Assembly (NCBI RefSeq): GCF_014201715.1
Contig: NZ_JACHFD010000023.1
Coordinates: forward strand, 1 to 60,640
Reading direction: 5' to 3'
Length of the DNA stretch: 60,640 bases
DNA from: Haloferula luteola
GTDB lineage: Bacteria > Verrucomicrobiota > Verrucomicrobiia > Verrucomicrobiales > Akkermansiaceae
Shown here: positions 33,751 to 42,874 of the stretch, piece after piece
Layout: each line of letters opens with the position of its first letter
How positions within the stretch are numbered: the first letter of the stretch is position 1
Made by a program: the position numbers and the translations under genes
The notes under the pieces: generated by a model
Told to the model about the DNA's origin: nothing
The model's input: the letters and a program-made list of their open reading frames with translations, nothing else
The model's database searches: none

Positions 33751-34659
33751 ATGGAGTCGAAGCTCGTCCGAGCATTCATCAAAGTTGCGGAAATGGGAAC
33801 CATCACGGCGGCAGCCAGCAAATTGGGGCTGACGCAGCCGGCATTGAGTCGGCGGATTCGGACCTTGGAGGAGGAGTTGGGGGTGGAGCTCCTGAAGCGG
33901 GAAGCGCATTCCGTTTCGCTGACGCCTGCTGGGCAGGTGTTGTTTCGGGATGGCCGCAAGTGGTTGGCGATGGGGGCGCAAGTCCGCCAGCGAGTTTGTG
34001 AGGCGGGGCATGGAGCGATTTTACGGGTCGGCTATTCGCCTTCGCTTGCGGGACCGTTCCTGGGATTGGCGCTGGAGCGCTTCAACCAGATTCATCCGAA
34101 GGTGCGGGTGCAGCTCTCGGATCTTTCGACCGCGGAAATGAAGGACGGCCTGATCGCAGGGCGACTGGATTTGATTGTGACGGTCTTCGAAGAGAAAGAA
34201 GAGGGACTGGAGTGGGAGCTTTTGGAGTGTCGCCCGTGGCGGCTGGCGGTGGCGATGCGTCATCGATTTGCCGAGGCGTCTGCGGTGGATGTGGCGCAGG
34301 TGGCGCAGGAGGGCTTGTTGATGTATGCCCGGGAAGGCTACCCGGACTATTGGAAGCGGGTGGGGGAGTACTTTGCCGAGCAAGGCATTTCCCCCCGGGT
34401 GGTGGGAGAGTTTGATGGTTTCAGCAGCCTTGCCATGGCGGTGGAGGCGGGCATCGGCGTGGCCATGGTGGCCAATGCAGGGCAGGATGCGAATCGTCCC
34501 GGGATTCGCTTTGTGGCACTCGAGCCTTCTCCCTCCGCCATTCGGGTCGGTGTGGGTTGGGGGAAAAGCCCGACCCCTGCCTGCCAGGTGTTGATTCAGG
34601 AATTGAAAGCGAGCGCCCGCTCCTCAGGGGGAGAGGCAACCGAAGGGGGCGAGCTGTGA
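33751..34659 (+). CDS. LysR-family transcriptional regulator
   Basis: This encodes 302 residues from ATG 33751. The N-terminal winged helix-turn-helix is canonical (LVRAFIKVAEMGTITAAASK ... LTQPALSRRIRTLEEELGVELL, about residues 4-48). The effector domain follows (VGYSPSLAGPFLGLALERF, GRLDLIVTVFEE, AGIGVAMVANAG). The divergent arrangement with the pirin gene suggests it regulates pirin-YceI-OYE in response to an unknown, possibly electrophilic, signal. That is inferred from position. Its 3' end faces the Cys-rich repeat protein gene, with a bidirectional hairpin between. Confidence 0.93.
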   Translation: MESKLVRAFIKVAEMGTITAAASKLGLTQPALSRRIRTLEEELGVELLKREAHSVSLTPAGQVLFRDGRKWLAMGAQVRQRVCEAGHGAILRVGYSPSLAGPFLGLALERFNQIHPKVRVQLSDLSTAEMKDGLIAGRLDLIVTVFEEKEEGLEWELLECRPWRLAVAMRHRFAEASAVDVAQVAQEGLLMYAREGYPDYWKRVGEYFAEQGISPRVVGEFDGFSSLAMAVEAGIGVAMVANAGQDANRPGIRFVALEPSPSAIRVGVGWGKSPTPACQVLIQELKASARSSGGEATEGGEL

Positions 34660-34683
34660 TGGCGGGTTCCTCTGGGAAAAAGA

Positions 34684-34713
34684 AAACCGGCGACCTTTGC
34701 AGGCGCCGGTTTC
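34684..34713 (-). terminator. Intrinsic terminator between convergent genes
   Basis: AAACCGGCG / CGCCGGTTT is a perfect 9-bp stem with an 11-base loop. On the minus strand it is followed by TTCTTTTT, so it most likely ends transcription of the Cys-rich repeat protein gene. On the plus strand it also lies just after the LysR gene. Confidence 0.75.
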
Positions 34714-34743
34714 TGAAAAGCAATCCGTGAAGATGAGGCCGAA

Positions 34744-35223
34744 TTAGGCGAGGACGGTTTCTTCGTCCTTGTCGCAATCACCGCCTTCGCACTTACCGGC
34801 GAGGAGGGTTTCTTCGTCCTTGTCGCAGTCACCACCGTCGCACTTACCGGCGAGGAGGGTGTCTTCGTCTTCGTCACCGCAGGCGATGGTTTCTTCGTCC
34901 TTGTCGCAGTCACCACCTTCGCACTTACCGGCGAGGAGAGTGTCTTCGTCTTCGTCACCGCAGGCGATGGTTTCCTTTTCCTTGTCGCAGTCACCACCTT
35001 CGCACTTGCCGGCGAGGAGGGTTTCTTCGTCCTTATCGCCGCCCTTGCACTTGCTGCAATCGGCGAGGGTTTCTTCTTCCTTGTCGCCGCCTTTGCACTT
35101 GCTGCAGTCGGCCACGATGGTGGTTTCTTCCTTATCGCCACCTTTGCACTTCTCGCAATCGGAAGCATAGGCCATCGGGAGGCAGAAGGCAGCGGCGATG
35201 AGGGAACGGATCGTCAGGGTCAT
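34744..35223 (-). CDS. Secreted Cys/Asp/Glu-rich repeat protein, unknown function
   Basis: This encodes 159 residues from ATG 35223, where a signal peptide begins (LTIRSLIAAAFCLPMAYA, cleavage about residue 20). The mature protein is almost entirely repeats: three CxKCKGGDK units, then four units of the type LLAGKCEGGDCDK(D/E)EET, two of them separated by IACGDEDEDT. Cys residues are evenly spaced and surrounded by Asp/Glu, suggesting metal or calcium binding or a disulfide-stabilised rod. No hydrophobic core is apparent. The repeats are near-identical at the DNA level, so repeat number may vary. I do not recognise a family. Confidence 0.8.
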   Translation of the reverse strand: MTLTIRSLIAAAFCLPMAYASDCEKCKGGDKEETTIVADCSKCKGGDKEEETLADCSKCKGGDKDEETLLAGKCEGGDCDKEKETIACGDEDEDTLLAGKCEGGDCDKDEETIACGDEDEDTLLAGKCDGGDCDKDEETLLAGKCEGGDCDKDEETVLA

Positions 35224-35356
35224 GATCTTATTGGGGTTTGGATGGTAGTTCGGTTCAGGTCGTGGAATCAATCGATTCCGAGGAGTGAGAACACCAAGCG
35301 TCGAAATTCTTCCCGGAAAAGTCGAAAAAAATTTCGGGGCCTCCAAATCGGGGAAA

Positions 35357-37828
35357 TTAGCGGACGGAGGCGAGGGTGCCTTCGGTGACTCCGAGCTTTT
35401 CGCTGGCGGCGACCCGTAGGGCAATGTCCTCAGGCTGGAGTTGCCCCTGAAGGAGGCCTTGGTAGTTCTGAAGGGTGGTTTCGGCAGCGGCAAAATCTTC
35501 GTCGAGAAATTCTAGGCGAAAATGGCGGAGTCCGGCGGCGACGAGGGCAGGGAAAAATCGGGCACCGGTCTGCGCGCGTCCATTGAAGAGGGTATTGCGA
35601 CAGCCGACATCAGCCTGAAGGCGGTGAAGCTGCCCCACCCGGTCCCTCAGGTGAACAACGTGGCTTTCACAGGGCCGTCCGCAGTCTTTGTAGGAGGTTC
35701 CGGAGCTCATGAAGGTGCAGAAGACGCAGTGCTCCATGTGAAAGAGGGGCATGTGCTGGTGCAAGGTCAGTTCGAACCAAGATGGGGGTGCCCCTTGGAG
35801 GAGGTCGAGAACCTGCCCGATATTGAGATCGTAGGAAATGGTCAGTCTGGAGAGGCGGGCCTCCTCAAGTAGAAGCTTCGCGGTGATCGGATTGGCCACG
35901 TTGAGAGAGAAGTCGCCGGTTTTCTCGAGATCATCGCGATCACGATAGTGTTCCAGCGACGCCAGATTGCGCAGCAGGACGCCATCGGGTGCTGCTCGTT
36001 CGATCAATTTGAGGTAGCCGGTTTCGCCGGGTTTGAGGATTCGCGGGGTGGCGAGGTGGATGCGTGAAGCGGGGGCTTCGGCGGCCCGAGCGACGGCTTC
36101 TTTGTAGCGTCTTGGGTCCTCGAAATCGCAGTAGATCGTGCCGACTTTTCCGGCGAGAGCGGCGTCGAGTTGGTCGAGGCTGCGGCAAAGTACTGCCAAG
36201 TGAGGCGATGCATCCGCAGCTGCGTTTGCGGCCGCAGGTGGCAGCAAATCGTGGACCGTGACCGAGGTGGCCGTAGGGGCTGGCGTGGCGGGTTCGGATT
36301 CGAGTCCCGCCACCAGCTCGCGACGGAGACGATTGAGTTCAGAGACAGGGAGGTGGCAATCTCCTTGGAGCTGGAGGTCGAGCGTTTTGAGTTCGAAAGA
36401 GGTATCGCCCAGTCGGCCGAGTTGGCGGGTGAGGATTTCGGCAGAGAGGGAGTGTTTTGACGCAGGTTGGAGGGGGACAGAAGAGATGACCTCAAAAGGC
36501 CTCGGCGCATGGGCGGTGCGGCCGAGGAGGGTGAGAGGTTGGCCGGGACAGCCGGTCACGGTGAGGTGAATGGCAGTTTTTTGCGGGGTGAGCTTGGCAT
36601 TTTGCCAGAACCGGCGGATCTCCGATTGCAAAGCGGGATCGGAGGTCTTGTAGAGGGTCACACCGGGCCTGATGCGATCGAAGTTGATGCCGCTGTAGGT
36701 GCGGTGGAAAATGATGCGATCATTTTCAATTTTCCAGATGGCGGCGCCTTGCTCGAGATCGCGGTTTTCACCGGCGTCGAAGACGATGCCATCGCCTGCT
36801 TTGAGGGGGGGCACTTGCTGGGACGGCGGAGGATCGATTCGAATCCAGCCATTTTGGGCCTCGGTGATGGTTCCGAGGAAGGGGCCGCGCTTTTTGCCGA
36901 AGCGACCATGGGTGAGCGCGGGATGGTTGGTGCCCGAAAGCCATCCTGGGGTGAGCCCGCGGGAAAAAGTCATCTCCAGCGCATAGCGGTCGGTGGCGGT
37001 GATCGCGGGAGTGGGTTTGCCCAGAGCGGCATCGATGGCCTTCCGGTAAACGCGAGTCACGGCGGCCACGTATTCCGGCGACTTCAGGCGACCTTCGATT
37101 TTGAACGAGCGGACACCTGCCTGAATGAGCCCCGGAATCTGATCGACGGCGGCCAAGTCCTGGGGGCTGAGAAGGTAGCGGACTTCGCCAAGGGGTTGGG
37201 TTTCGCCATCGACCACCAGTTCGTAGGGCATGCGACAAGCTTGCGCGCACTCGCCGCGGTTGGCGGAGCGTTGGCCCAAGGATTCGCTGGTGAGGCACTG
37301 ACCGGAGTAGGCGACGCACAGGGCGCCGTGGACAAAGACTTCGAGTGGGGTGGAGGCGGGTTGGCCAAAGCGATCGATCTCCTTCAAGGAGAGTTCGCGG
37401 GCCAGCACGGCTCGCTCAAGAGGGAAGAGGCGTTCGACGAAATGGAGGCCCTCGGGACTGGTGAGGGTCATTTGAGTGGAGGCATGAAGTTCGACCTGGG
37501 GGGCGATCTCACGAGCCATGCGGGCCAAGCCGAGGTCCTGAATGATGAGGGCGTCGACGCCGGCGGCGGCCACCTTGCGCAATTGTTCTTCGGCCGCGGA
37601 AAGTTCCCCGGTGAAGATCAGGGTGTTCATGGTCACGAAACCCTTCACCCCGTGGCGGTGAAGAAACTCCATGAGTTCGGGCAGGTCAGCGTCGGTGAAA
37701 TTGTCCGCCCGAAGTCGGGCATTGAAGGCCGGGAGACCAAAAAAGATCGCATCGGCTCCCGCGGCGACGGCGGCACGAGCGCAGTCCCAGTTTCCAGCAG
37801 GGCTCAGGAGTTCGGGTGAGTAGGCCAT
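35357..37828 (-). CDS. Peptidase U32 family protein (RlhA/YdcP-like)
   Basis: This encodes 823 residues from ATG 37828. The U32 N-terminal TIM-barrel is clear: ELLSPAGNWDCARAAVAAGADAIFFG (5-30), ELHASTQMTL and EVFVHGALCVAYSGQC, with the Cys set CLTSESLGQRSANRGECAQACRMPY that binds an iron-sulfur cluster. A DUF3656-type middle domain and a second U32-like C-terminal part follow (LTLHQHMPLFHMEHCVFC, YKDCGRPC). Large U32 proteins such as RlhA hydroxylate C2501 of 23S rRNA and need no protease activity. It is cytoplasmic and transcribed alone. Confidence 0.88.
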   Translation of the reverse strand: MAYSPELLSPAGNWDCARAAVAAGADAIFFGLPAFNARLRADNFTDADLPELMEFLHRHGVKGFVTMNTLIFTGELSAAEEQLRKVAAAGVDALIIQDLGLARMAREIAPQVELHASTQMTLTSPEGLHFVERLFPLERAVLARELSLKEIDRFGQPASTPLEVFVHGALCVAYSGQCLTSESLGQRSANRGECAQACRMPYELVVDGETQPLGEVRYLLSPQDLAAVDQIPGLIQAGVRSFKIEGRLKSPEYVAAVTRVYRKAIDAALGKPTPAITATDRYALEMTFSRGLTPGWLSGTNHPALTHGRFGKKRGPFLGTITEAQNGWIRIDPPPSQQVPPLKAGDGIVFDAGENRDLEQGAAIWKIENDRIIFHRTYSGINFDRIRPGVTLYKTSDPALQSEIRRFWQNAKLTPQKTAIHLTVTGCPGQPLTLLGRTAHAPRPFEVISSVPLQPASKHSLSAEILTRQLGRLGDTSFELKTLDLQLQGDCHLPVSELNRLRRELVAGLESEPATPAPTATSVTVHDLLPPAAANAAADASPHLAVLCRSLDQLDAALAGKVGTIYCDFEDPRRYKEAVARAAEAPASRIHLATPRILKPGETGYLKLIERAAPDGVLLRNLASLEHYRDRDDLEKTGDFSLNVANPITAKLLLEEARLSRLTISYDLNIGQVLDLLQGAPPSWFELTLHQHMPLFHMEHCVFCTFMSSGTSYKDCGRPCESHVVHLRDRVGQLHRLQADVGCRNTLFNGRAQTGARFFPALVAAGLRHFRLEFLDEDFAAAETTLQNYQGLLQGQLQPEDIALRVAASEKLGVTEGTLASVR

Positions 37829-38070
37829 CGTGAACGAGTTCGGAGGGGAAGGAGACCCAATTGCGCAGGCATTCAAGCCGAGAATCTCGGTACGGTGATG
37901 GAGGGTCGTGCGCGGAGCCCCATTTTGAGGCGGCATCCATCTTGAAAATCACCCGAATGAGGTATCCCCAGGGAAACCTTTCTTAGGTATTTAGCTGAAG
38001 TGGGTTTCCGACTGAGGGGGCCTGCATCCAGAAAAACCCATTCCAAACCAAACCCAACTCACTTGCATTT

Positions 38071-38928
38071 ATGAATCCTACCCGATTGACCGGGAAGAAG
38101 GCGGCGGCCCTTGCTTGCTTGCTGGCTCCGAGTTTGAGCCACGCGGCACTGGTTCACCGCTACGACTTTGCCACTGACGGTCAAGCTCTTGATACGGTCG
38201 GCACCGCTGATGGAACGATCTACGGATCTGCGACCGTTTCCGGTGGCGTTCTCACCACGACCAATGTCTTAGGACAGTTGAGTGGTGGGCTCCCCCAGAA
38301 TGGGGTTGGCCTCCCGGCGTCCACGGTTTCCGGCATTACCGGAGCGTTCACCATCGAGATGTGGACGAATTACAGCTACGGCGGGAGTTCATACACCACG
38401 GCATTTTCTTTCAGTGACGGGACCACGAGCAATTATCTTCTCGGTACTCCGGCTCGGGGAGGTTCTCCGTATCCGTCGTCGATCGCCGTGATCGGCGGGG
38501 GTGTCGCTGGAGGTGAGCAACTGGCCTTGGGCCAGTATTTTGACAATGGGCCTCACCATTGGGTGATCACCTACGACGGCACCAACTTGACCTATTACCA
38601 GGATACTTCGACGGATCTGGCGGGATACAACACCAGCCATTCCTACTCGGCCACCATTGCGGCCCCTGGGTTGGATCTTTCGACTTTGACCCAAATCGGG
38701 ATCGCTGGCGGGGCTCCTTATGGTGACAATAGCGCGACGGGCACGACCTTGGACTTTCGTATTTACGACGTCGCGGTGACTCCCAGCCAGGTGGTCGCCT
38801 TGAACGCCTTAGGTGCAGATGCCTCGAATGCAGCGATCAATGCCATCGTGGTACCGGAGCCTGCTTCTGCGAGTCTGGCCTTGGTGGCGGCAGGAGGTCT
38901 GCTGCTGCGGCGTCGCCGATCCGCGTGA
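38071..38928 (+). CDS. PEP-CTERM secreted protein with LamG-like domain
   Basis: This encodes 285 residues. A signal peptide (AAALACLLAPSLSHA, cleavage about residue 25) is followed by a concanavalin-like LamG domain (LVHRYDFATDG, TGAFTIEMWTNY, HHWVITYDGTNLTYYQDT, TTLDFRIYDVAVTPSQV). The C-terminus is VPEPASASLALVAAGGL followed by LLLRRRRSA: the PEP-CTERM sorting signal (VPEP, helix, Arg-rich end) read by exosortase. It is therefore anchored or exported with an exopolysaccharide system. No exosortase gene is in the window. It is monocistronic, with a strong terminator after it. Confidence 0.92.
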   Translation: MNPTRLTGKKAAALACLLAPSLSHAALVHRYDFATDGQALDTVGTADGTIYGSATVSGGVLTTTNVLGQLSGGLPQNGVGLPASTVSGITGAFTIEMWTNYSYGGSSYTTAFSFSDGTTSNYLLGTPARGGSPYPSSIAVIGGGVAGGEQLALGQYFDNGPHHWVITYDGTNLTYYQDTSTDLAGYNTSHSYSATIAAPGLDLSTLTQIGIAGGAPYGDNSATGTTLDFRIYDVAVTPSQVVALNALGADASNAAINAIVVPEPASASLALVAAGGLLLRRRRSA

Positions 38929-38973
38929 ATGCGGTTGCGTGATTTTCCGGGTTGAAGCGTTCCCGGACTTTCC

Positions 38974-39011
38974 AAGGTCCACTGCCATGAGCGGTGGACC
39001 TTTGGTTTTTT
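38974..39011 (+). terminator. Intrinsic terminator after PEP-CTERM gene
   Basis: AAGGTCCAC-TGC / GCG-GTGGACCTT is a stem of about 10-12 bp followed by TTGGTTTTTT. It lies 45 bases after the PEP-CTERM stop codon on the coding strand. Confidence 0.85.
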
Positions 39012-39118
39012 CAGGGCGGGGGAGGTCCGAGGGAAAGCGCGGAACGATGCGGATTGGGGGTTCCGCAACTCCGAGGGGGCGGGCGGGGTTCGGGACTCTG
39101 CCACCTCCTTTTCCGACC

Positions 39119-40636
39119 ATGTTGCCCCAAGCTCCCAACGATTGGACTCCCGATGAAGCGGCGCACTTGATGCGCCGAGCGGGATTTGGAGGGTCACCGA
39201 GGGAGATTTCGCGGTTTCATGCGCTCGGCCGCAAGGCAGCGATCGAGTCTCTCCTAGATCCCCCGGACGAAGAAGCGGCGTTTCCCTTGCCGGATTGGAC
39301 GGATCCCGATGTCGCTCGAAAGGAAGCTCGCGAGTGGGCAGCTGAGCGGCGGAAAATGCGGGGGGAAGGGGCAGCTCAGGAGGAAGCCCGGCGGAAGTTT
39401 CAACGAGAGATTCGTCAGCAGAATCAACGAAGAACTGTGGAAATGGGCGGCTGGTGGATGGATCGCATCCTACGAACTCAGGCACCTTTGCGGGAAAAGA
39501 TGGTGGTGTTTTGGCACGATCATTTTGCCACTTCGGCGCAGAAGGTTCGTCTTCCGCGGCTGATGATGGAGCAGAATCAGCGATTTCGCCGTCAGGCCTT
39601 CGGGAACTTTCGGGCTCTTACCCATGAAATGGTGAAGGACCCGGCGATGATGATCTATTTGGATACGCCTTCATCGCGAAAGGGGATGCCGAATGAGAAT
39701 TTCGCCCGGGAAGTGATGGAGCTCTTCACTCTGGGAGTGGGTCATTACACCGAGCAAGACATTCGCGAAGCGGCCCGTGCGCTGACGGGGTATCAGTTGG
39801 AACGGTTGACCGGGGAAGTGAGGCATGTCCCGAGGCGTTGGGATGAGGGCACGAAGACTGTTTGTGGCGAGACGGGTGCCTTCGATGGCGACCAGTTGGT
39901 GGAGGTGCTGTTTCGACAAGAGGCTGCGGCGAGCTATTTGCCGGCGAAGTTGTGGAGCTACTTCGTGGAGGATGAGGCACCGGCATCCCTTGTGAAGGAA
40001 CTGGCCGAGGGGTTCCGCCGCGAGGACTTCCAGCTGCGGCCGCTTCTGAGGGAAATTTTTGGATCACGTGCCTTTTACGATTCGACCGTGGTGCGCAATC
40101 AGATCAAGAGCCCGGTTCAATTCCTTGTCCAAATGGCCCGTGAGTTGGAGTTGGATCAGTGGCCACGGGGATATGCGCTCGATGCGTCGCAACAATTGGG
40201 GCAGGTGCTTTTCTTTCCGCCGAACGTGGCGGGGTGGGATTGGGGACGAGCCTGGATCAACACGAACACTCTGCTCAGCCGCTATAACATTGCTGGGACG
40301 ATCACGAAGGGGGCGATGGATCCGGAGGGAGGATCCGACGACATGCCGATGGCGACGGACGCAGAGCGGCCTCGCTTGGCGATGCTCGTGAAGGCAAGTG
40401 TCCGCCGCTGGAAGGGGCCGAATTATGAGGAAATGGCTCCGCGGACGCTGAGAGAGAATCCAGAGGAGCTGGTGGATAGGTTGATCGCTCGATTTTTCCA
40501 TGGGGATCCCGGAGCCAAGCCACGGGCCGCATTCATTGACTATGCTCAGGCGAAAAAGGGGGTGGTCTTTACGAACCACGAAGTCGCCGAGTTGTGCCAT
40601 CTGATGATGAGCACGCCCCAATATCAACTTTGCTGA
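39119..40636 (+). CDS. DUF1800 protein
   Basis: This encodes 505 residues from ATG 39119, where the family start LPQAPNDWTPDEAAHLMRRAGFGGSP begins. Typical DUF1800 blocks follow: MVVFWHDHFATS, RRQAFGNFRALTHEM, DPAMMIYLDTPSSRKGMPNENFAREVMELFTLGVGHYTEQDIREAARALTG and FPPNVAGWDWGRAWIN. The function is not established; DUF1800 genes almost always precede DUF1501 genes, as here with a 4-base gap. No signal peptide is seen in this protein. The pair is characteristic of Planctomycetes and Verrucomicrobiota. Confidence 0.9.
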   Translation: MLPQAPNDWTPDEAAHLMRRAGFGGSPREISRFHALGRKAAIESLLDPPDEEAAFPLPDWTDPDVARKEAREWAAERRKMRGEGAAQEEARRKFQREIRQQNQRRTVEMGGWWMDRILRTQAPLREKMVVFWHDHFATSAQKVRLPRLMMEQNQRFRRQAFGNFRALTHEMVKDPAMMIYLDTPSSRKGMPNENFAREVMELFTLGVGHYTEQDIREAARALTGYQLERLTGEVRHVPRRWDEGTKTVCGETGAFDGDQLVEVLFRQEAAASYLPAKLWSYFVEDEAPASLVKELAEGFRREDFQLRPLLREIFGSRAFYDSTVVRNQIKSPVQFLVQMARELELDQWPRGYALDASQQLGQVLFFPPNVAGWDWGRAWINTNTLLSRYNIAGTITKGAMDPEGGSDDMPMATDAERPRLAMLVKASVRRWKGPNYEEMAPRTLRENPEELVDRLIARFFHGDPGAKPRAAFIDYAQAKKGVVFTNHEVAELCHLMMSTPQYQLC

Positions 40637-40640
40637 ATCC

Positions 40641-41939
40641 ATGAAAACGCGTCGTGATTTTCTTCGTTCGACTCTTCTGGGAGCCTCCGCGAGTTGGACG
40701 GTGCCGATGTTTGTCGAGCGCACCTTTGCCGACTTGCATGCCCGCTCCAAGGACCTCGCGATCCAGGGAGTGACCGGGAAGGACGATACCATTCTCGTAG
40801 TGCTTCAGCTGGCAGGTGGGAATGATGGGTTGAATACGGTCGTACCCTTTCAGGACGATGCCTATTACCGCGCTCGCCCGAAGATTGCGAAGGCGGAGAA
40901 GGAGGTAATCCGCTTGGCAGATGGGATGGGTTTGAATGCCTCCATGCCCTTCCTCGGGAGTTTGTATGATGAGGGTGGCTTGGCGGTGGTGCAGGGGGTC
41001 GGCTATCCCAATCCCAATCGATCGCACTTCGTTTCCACCTCCGTTTGGGAAACGGGAGATCCTGCAGTGCGTTCGAATACCGGATGGTTGGGGCGCTATT
41101 TTGACAATGCCTGCCAGGGGAGTGATCCAACGGTGGGCATCTCGCTCAACAAGACCCAGCCGGAAGCTTTTGGGGCCCTGCACAATCCCGGGGTGTGTTT
41201 GAGTTCGCCTCAACTCTACCGCTGGATTCATGGTGGGGGTGAACAAGCCCAGGCTGAAGCTTTCTTTGACTCGCTCAATTCTCCTGAGGAGTCGGTGGCT
41301 GGCGCTTCGATCGCTGAACCTTCGGTGGGCCGTGTCGGGGGAGTGGCTGGCGAGAGCAATCTGGCCTTTTTGGAACGCGTTGCGATGGATGCGCGGGTTT
41401 CCTCAGACAAAATTCTTGAGGTCGCGGCGAAACATCGCACCCGGGTGAAATACGAGGGAACTCCGGTGTCGAGGAGCCTCAACATGGTTGCCCGGATGAT
41501 CGCCGGGCAGATGCCAACACGGGTCTATTACGTCAGTCATGGGGGTTTCGACACTCACAATGGACAGGTCAATTCTCACGATCGGTTGCTTGGCCAGTTG
41601 GACCGTGCCTTGAAGGCGTTTTTTGCGGATCTCAAAGAGCAGGGGAATGCGGACCGCGTGACCGTGATGACGTTCTCTGAGTTCGGGCGTCGCGTGGCGG
41701 AGAATGCCAGTTCGGGCACCGATCACGGCAAGGCCTCCTGTTTGTTTGTGGCTGGAGGGGGCGTCCAAGGGGGGCTGTTCGGGAAAATGCCCAGCCTCAC
41801 CGATTTGGATGCGGGGGACCTGAAGCACGCGGTCGATTTCAGGCAGGTCTATGCCACGGTGCTCGAGGATTGGCTGCGGGCCCCATCTGAGCCGGTTTTG
41901 AAAGCACACTACGGGAAGCTGGGATTCTTCACTGCCTGA
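40641..41939 (+). CDS. DUF1501 protein with Tat signal
   Basis: This encodes 432 residues. The N-terminus MKTRRDFLRSTLLGASASWT is a twin-arginine signal (RRDFLR), so it is exported folded, probably by the TatA system whose gene lies at 27.9 kb. The DUF1501 domain shows LVVLQLAGGNDGLNTVVPF, NRSHFVSTSVWETG, YVSHGGFDTHNGQ, MTFSEFGRRVAENASSGTDHGKAS and FVAGGGVQGGLFG, related to the alkaline-phosphatase/sulfatase fold. It is encoded 4 bases after the DUF1800 gene in an operon. The molecular function is unknown. Confidence 0.92.
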   Translation: MKTRRDFLRSTLLGASASWTVPMFVERTFADLHARSKDLAIQGVTGKDDTILVVLQLAGGNDGLNTVVPFQDDAYYRARPKIAKAEKEVIRLADGMGLNASMPFLGSLYDEGGLAVVQGVGYPNPNRSHFVSTSVWETGDPAVRSNTGWLGRYFDNACQGSDPTVGISLNKTQPEAFGALHNPGVCLSSPQLYRWIHGGGEQAQAEAFFDSLNSPEESVAGASIAEPSVGRVGGVAGESNLAFLERVAMDARVSSDKILEVAAKHRTRVKYEGTPVSRSLNMVARMIAGQMPTRVYYVSHGGFDTHNGQVNSHDRLLGQLDRALKAFFADLKEQGNADRVTVMTFSEFGRRVAENASSGTDHGKASCLFVAGGGVQGGLFGKMPSLTDLDAGDLKHAVDFRQVYATVLEDWLRAPSEPVLKAHYGKLGFFTA

Positions 41940-42027
41940 GAGGACGGCCTGATTCAGGGTGAGGGGCTCCAAATTTCGGGGAAATCTCCCATGGTCGTGA
42001 GGACGCCGTTGGGGTTGTCTTGGAGCG

Positions 42028-42477
42028 ATGATTGCATGTGAGCCAGAAGGTTTTTTCTCCTGGAACTACCGATTCCGTGGAGAGGGGTTTGAAGGTCAGA
42101 CGTGGCACCGGGTGTTCGGTGAAAAGGGTGGATTTGAAGTCAATGGAGTGAGCTATGAGGTCGCCAAGGATGGAATATGGTCCGGAAGTTGGACGGTCAG
42201 GCATCAGGGCCAAGTGGTGGGGCGCGGGTCCAAAAGGAATCCCTTTACTCGAACCTTTGATCTCGAGTGGGAAGGCGATGCCTGGGTGCTCAGCGCAAGG
42301 GGCTTGGGCCGGGCCATGATGTTACAGGGGCCGGGTGGAAGCCTGAGCTTTCGGCCTGTCCATGTCTTCAGCCGCAGGGTTGAGGTGGAAGGGAGGATCG
42401 ACAGCCCGGCCATGATTGGTTGGGCGCTGTGGTGTGCCGTGACGATCTGGCGTCGCCAGGCTCAATCATCCTCATGA
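42028..42477 (+). CDS. Hypothetical protein
   Basis: This encodes 149 residues with a predicted beta-rich body (SWNYRFRGEGFEGQTWHRVF, EGDAWVLSARGLGRAMMLQ, SFRPVHVFSRRVEVEGRI) and a short C-terminal hydrophobic stretch (MIGWALWCAVTIW) that could be a membrane anchor. The layout resembles small LURP-one/scramblase-like or DUF-type domains, but I cannot assign one. It follows the DUF1501 gene by about 90 bases and may be independently transcribed. Confidence 0.6.
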   Translation: MIACEPEGFFSWNYRFRGEGFEGQTWHRVFGEKGGFEVNGVSYEVAKDGIWSGSWTVRHQGQVVGRGSKRNPFTRTFDLEWEGDAWVLSARGLGRAMMLQGPGGSLSFRPVHVFSRRVEVEGRIDSPAMIGWALWCAVTIWRRQAQSSS

Positions 42478-42519
42478 GCCCATCTGAGAAGGGAAACCCT
42501 GAGGAGGCCACGAACTGAG

Positions 42520-42798
42520 CTAGAAGAGACAGGCCTGCGGGTAGGACGGCGAAGTGGGAATGGCGACATGCTTCGGCCGGGCGAGGAGCAGGTCGAGGGT
42601 GGTCAATTCGTCCAGAGAGGGAGTGATTTCTTCATCAAGGACCTGCCGCAGCCACTGTGACCAGTGGGTGGGGGTATCGCCTTCTCTTTGCGAAAGGATC
42701 AGGGCCAATTCACTGAGTCGCCCACTGGGTGCCAGCTGCTTGCGCGTTCGGCGCAGCCATGTGGCAAAAAAAGGACGGGGAGGACGGCTCGCGGGCAC
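42520..42798 (-). CDS. Possible small hypothetical protein
   Basis: A GTG at 42798 opens 92 residues that are more protein-like than the surrounding frames: FFATWLRRTRKQLAPSGRLSELALILSQ, then THWSQWLRQVLDEEITPSLDELTTLDLLLARP. A helical DNA-binding or regulatory protein is possible. The start is uncertain because no ATG fits and the frame remains open further upstream. It faces the hypothetical gene at 42028-42477. Without homologues this could be a chance frame. Confidence 0.35.
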   Translation of the reverse strand: MPASRPPRPFFATWLRRTRKQLAPSGRLSELALILSQREGDTPTHWSQWLRQVLDEEITPSLDELTTLDLLLARPKHVAIPTSPSYPQACLF

Positions 42799-42874
42799 GA
42801 GCCGGAGGATAATCCGACACCCGCAAAATGCAAGATATGGGTGCGTTTCTCGCGAAACGCACCCATGGGTAGGA

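Noticed and set aside
34744..35160. A tandem DNA repeat that could suggest CRISPR
   Set aside because: The repeats are directly adjacent, in frame, and encode the Cys/Asp/Glu repeats of a protein with signal peptide. There are no unique spacers.
36467..37819. A plus-strand open frame of 450 codons
   Set aside because: It is antisense to the U32 peptidase gene, which has clear family motifs.
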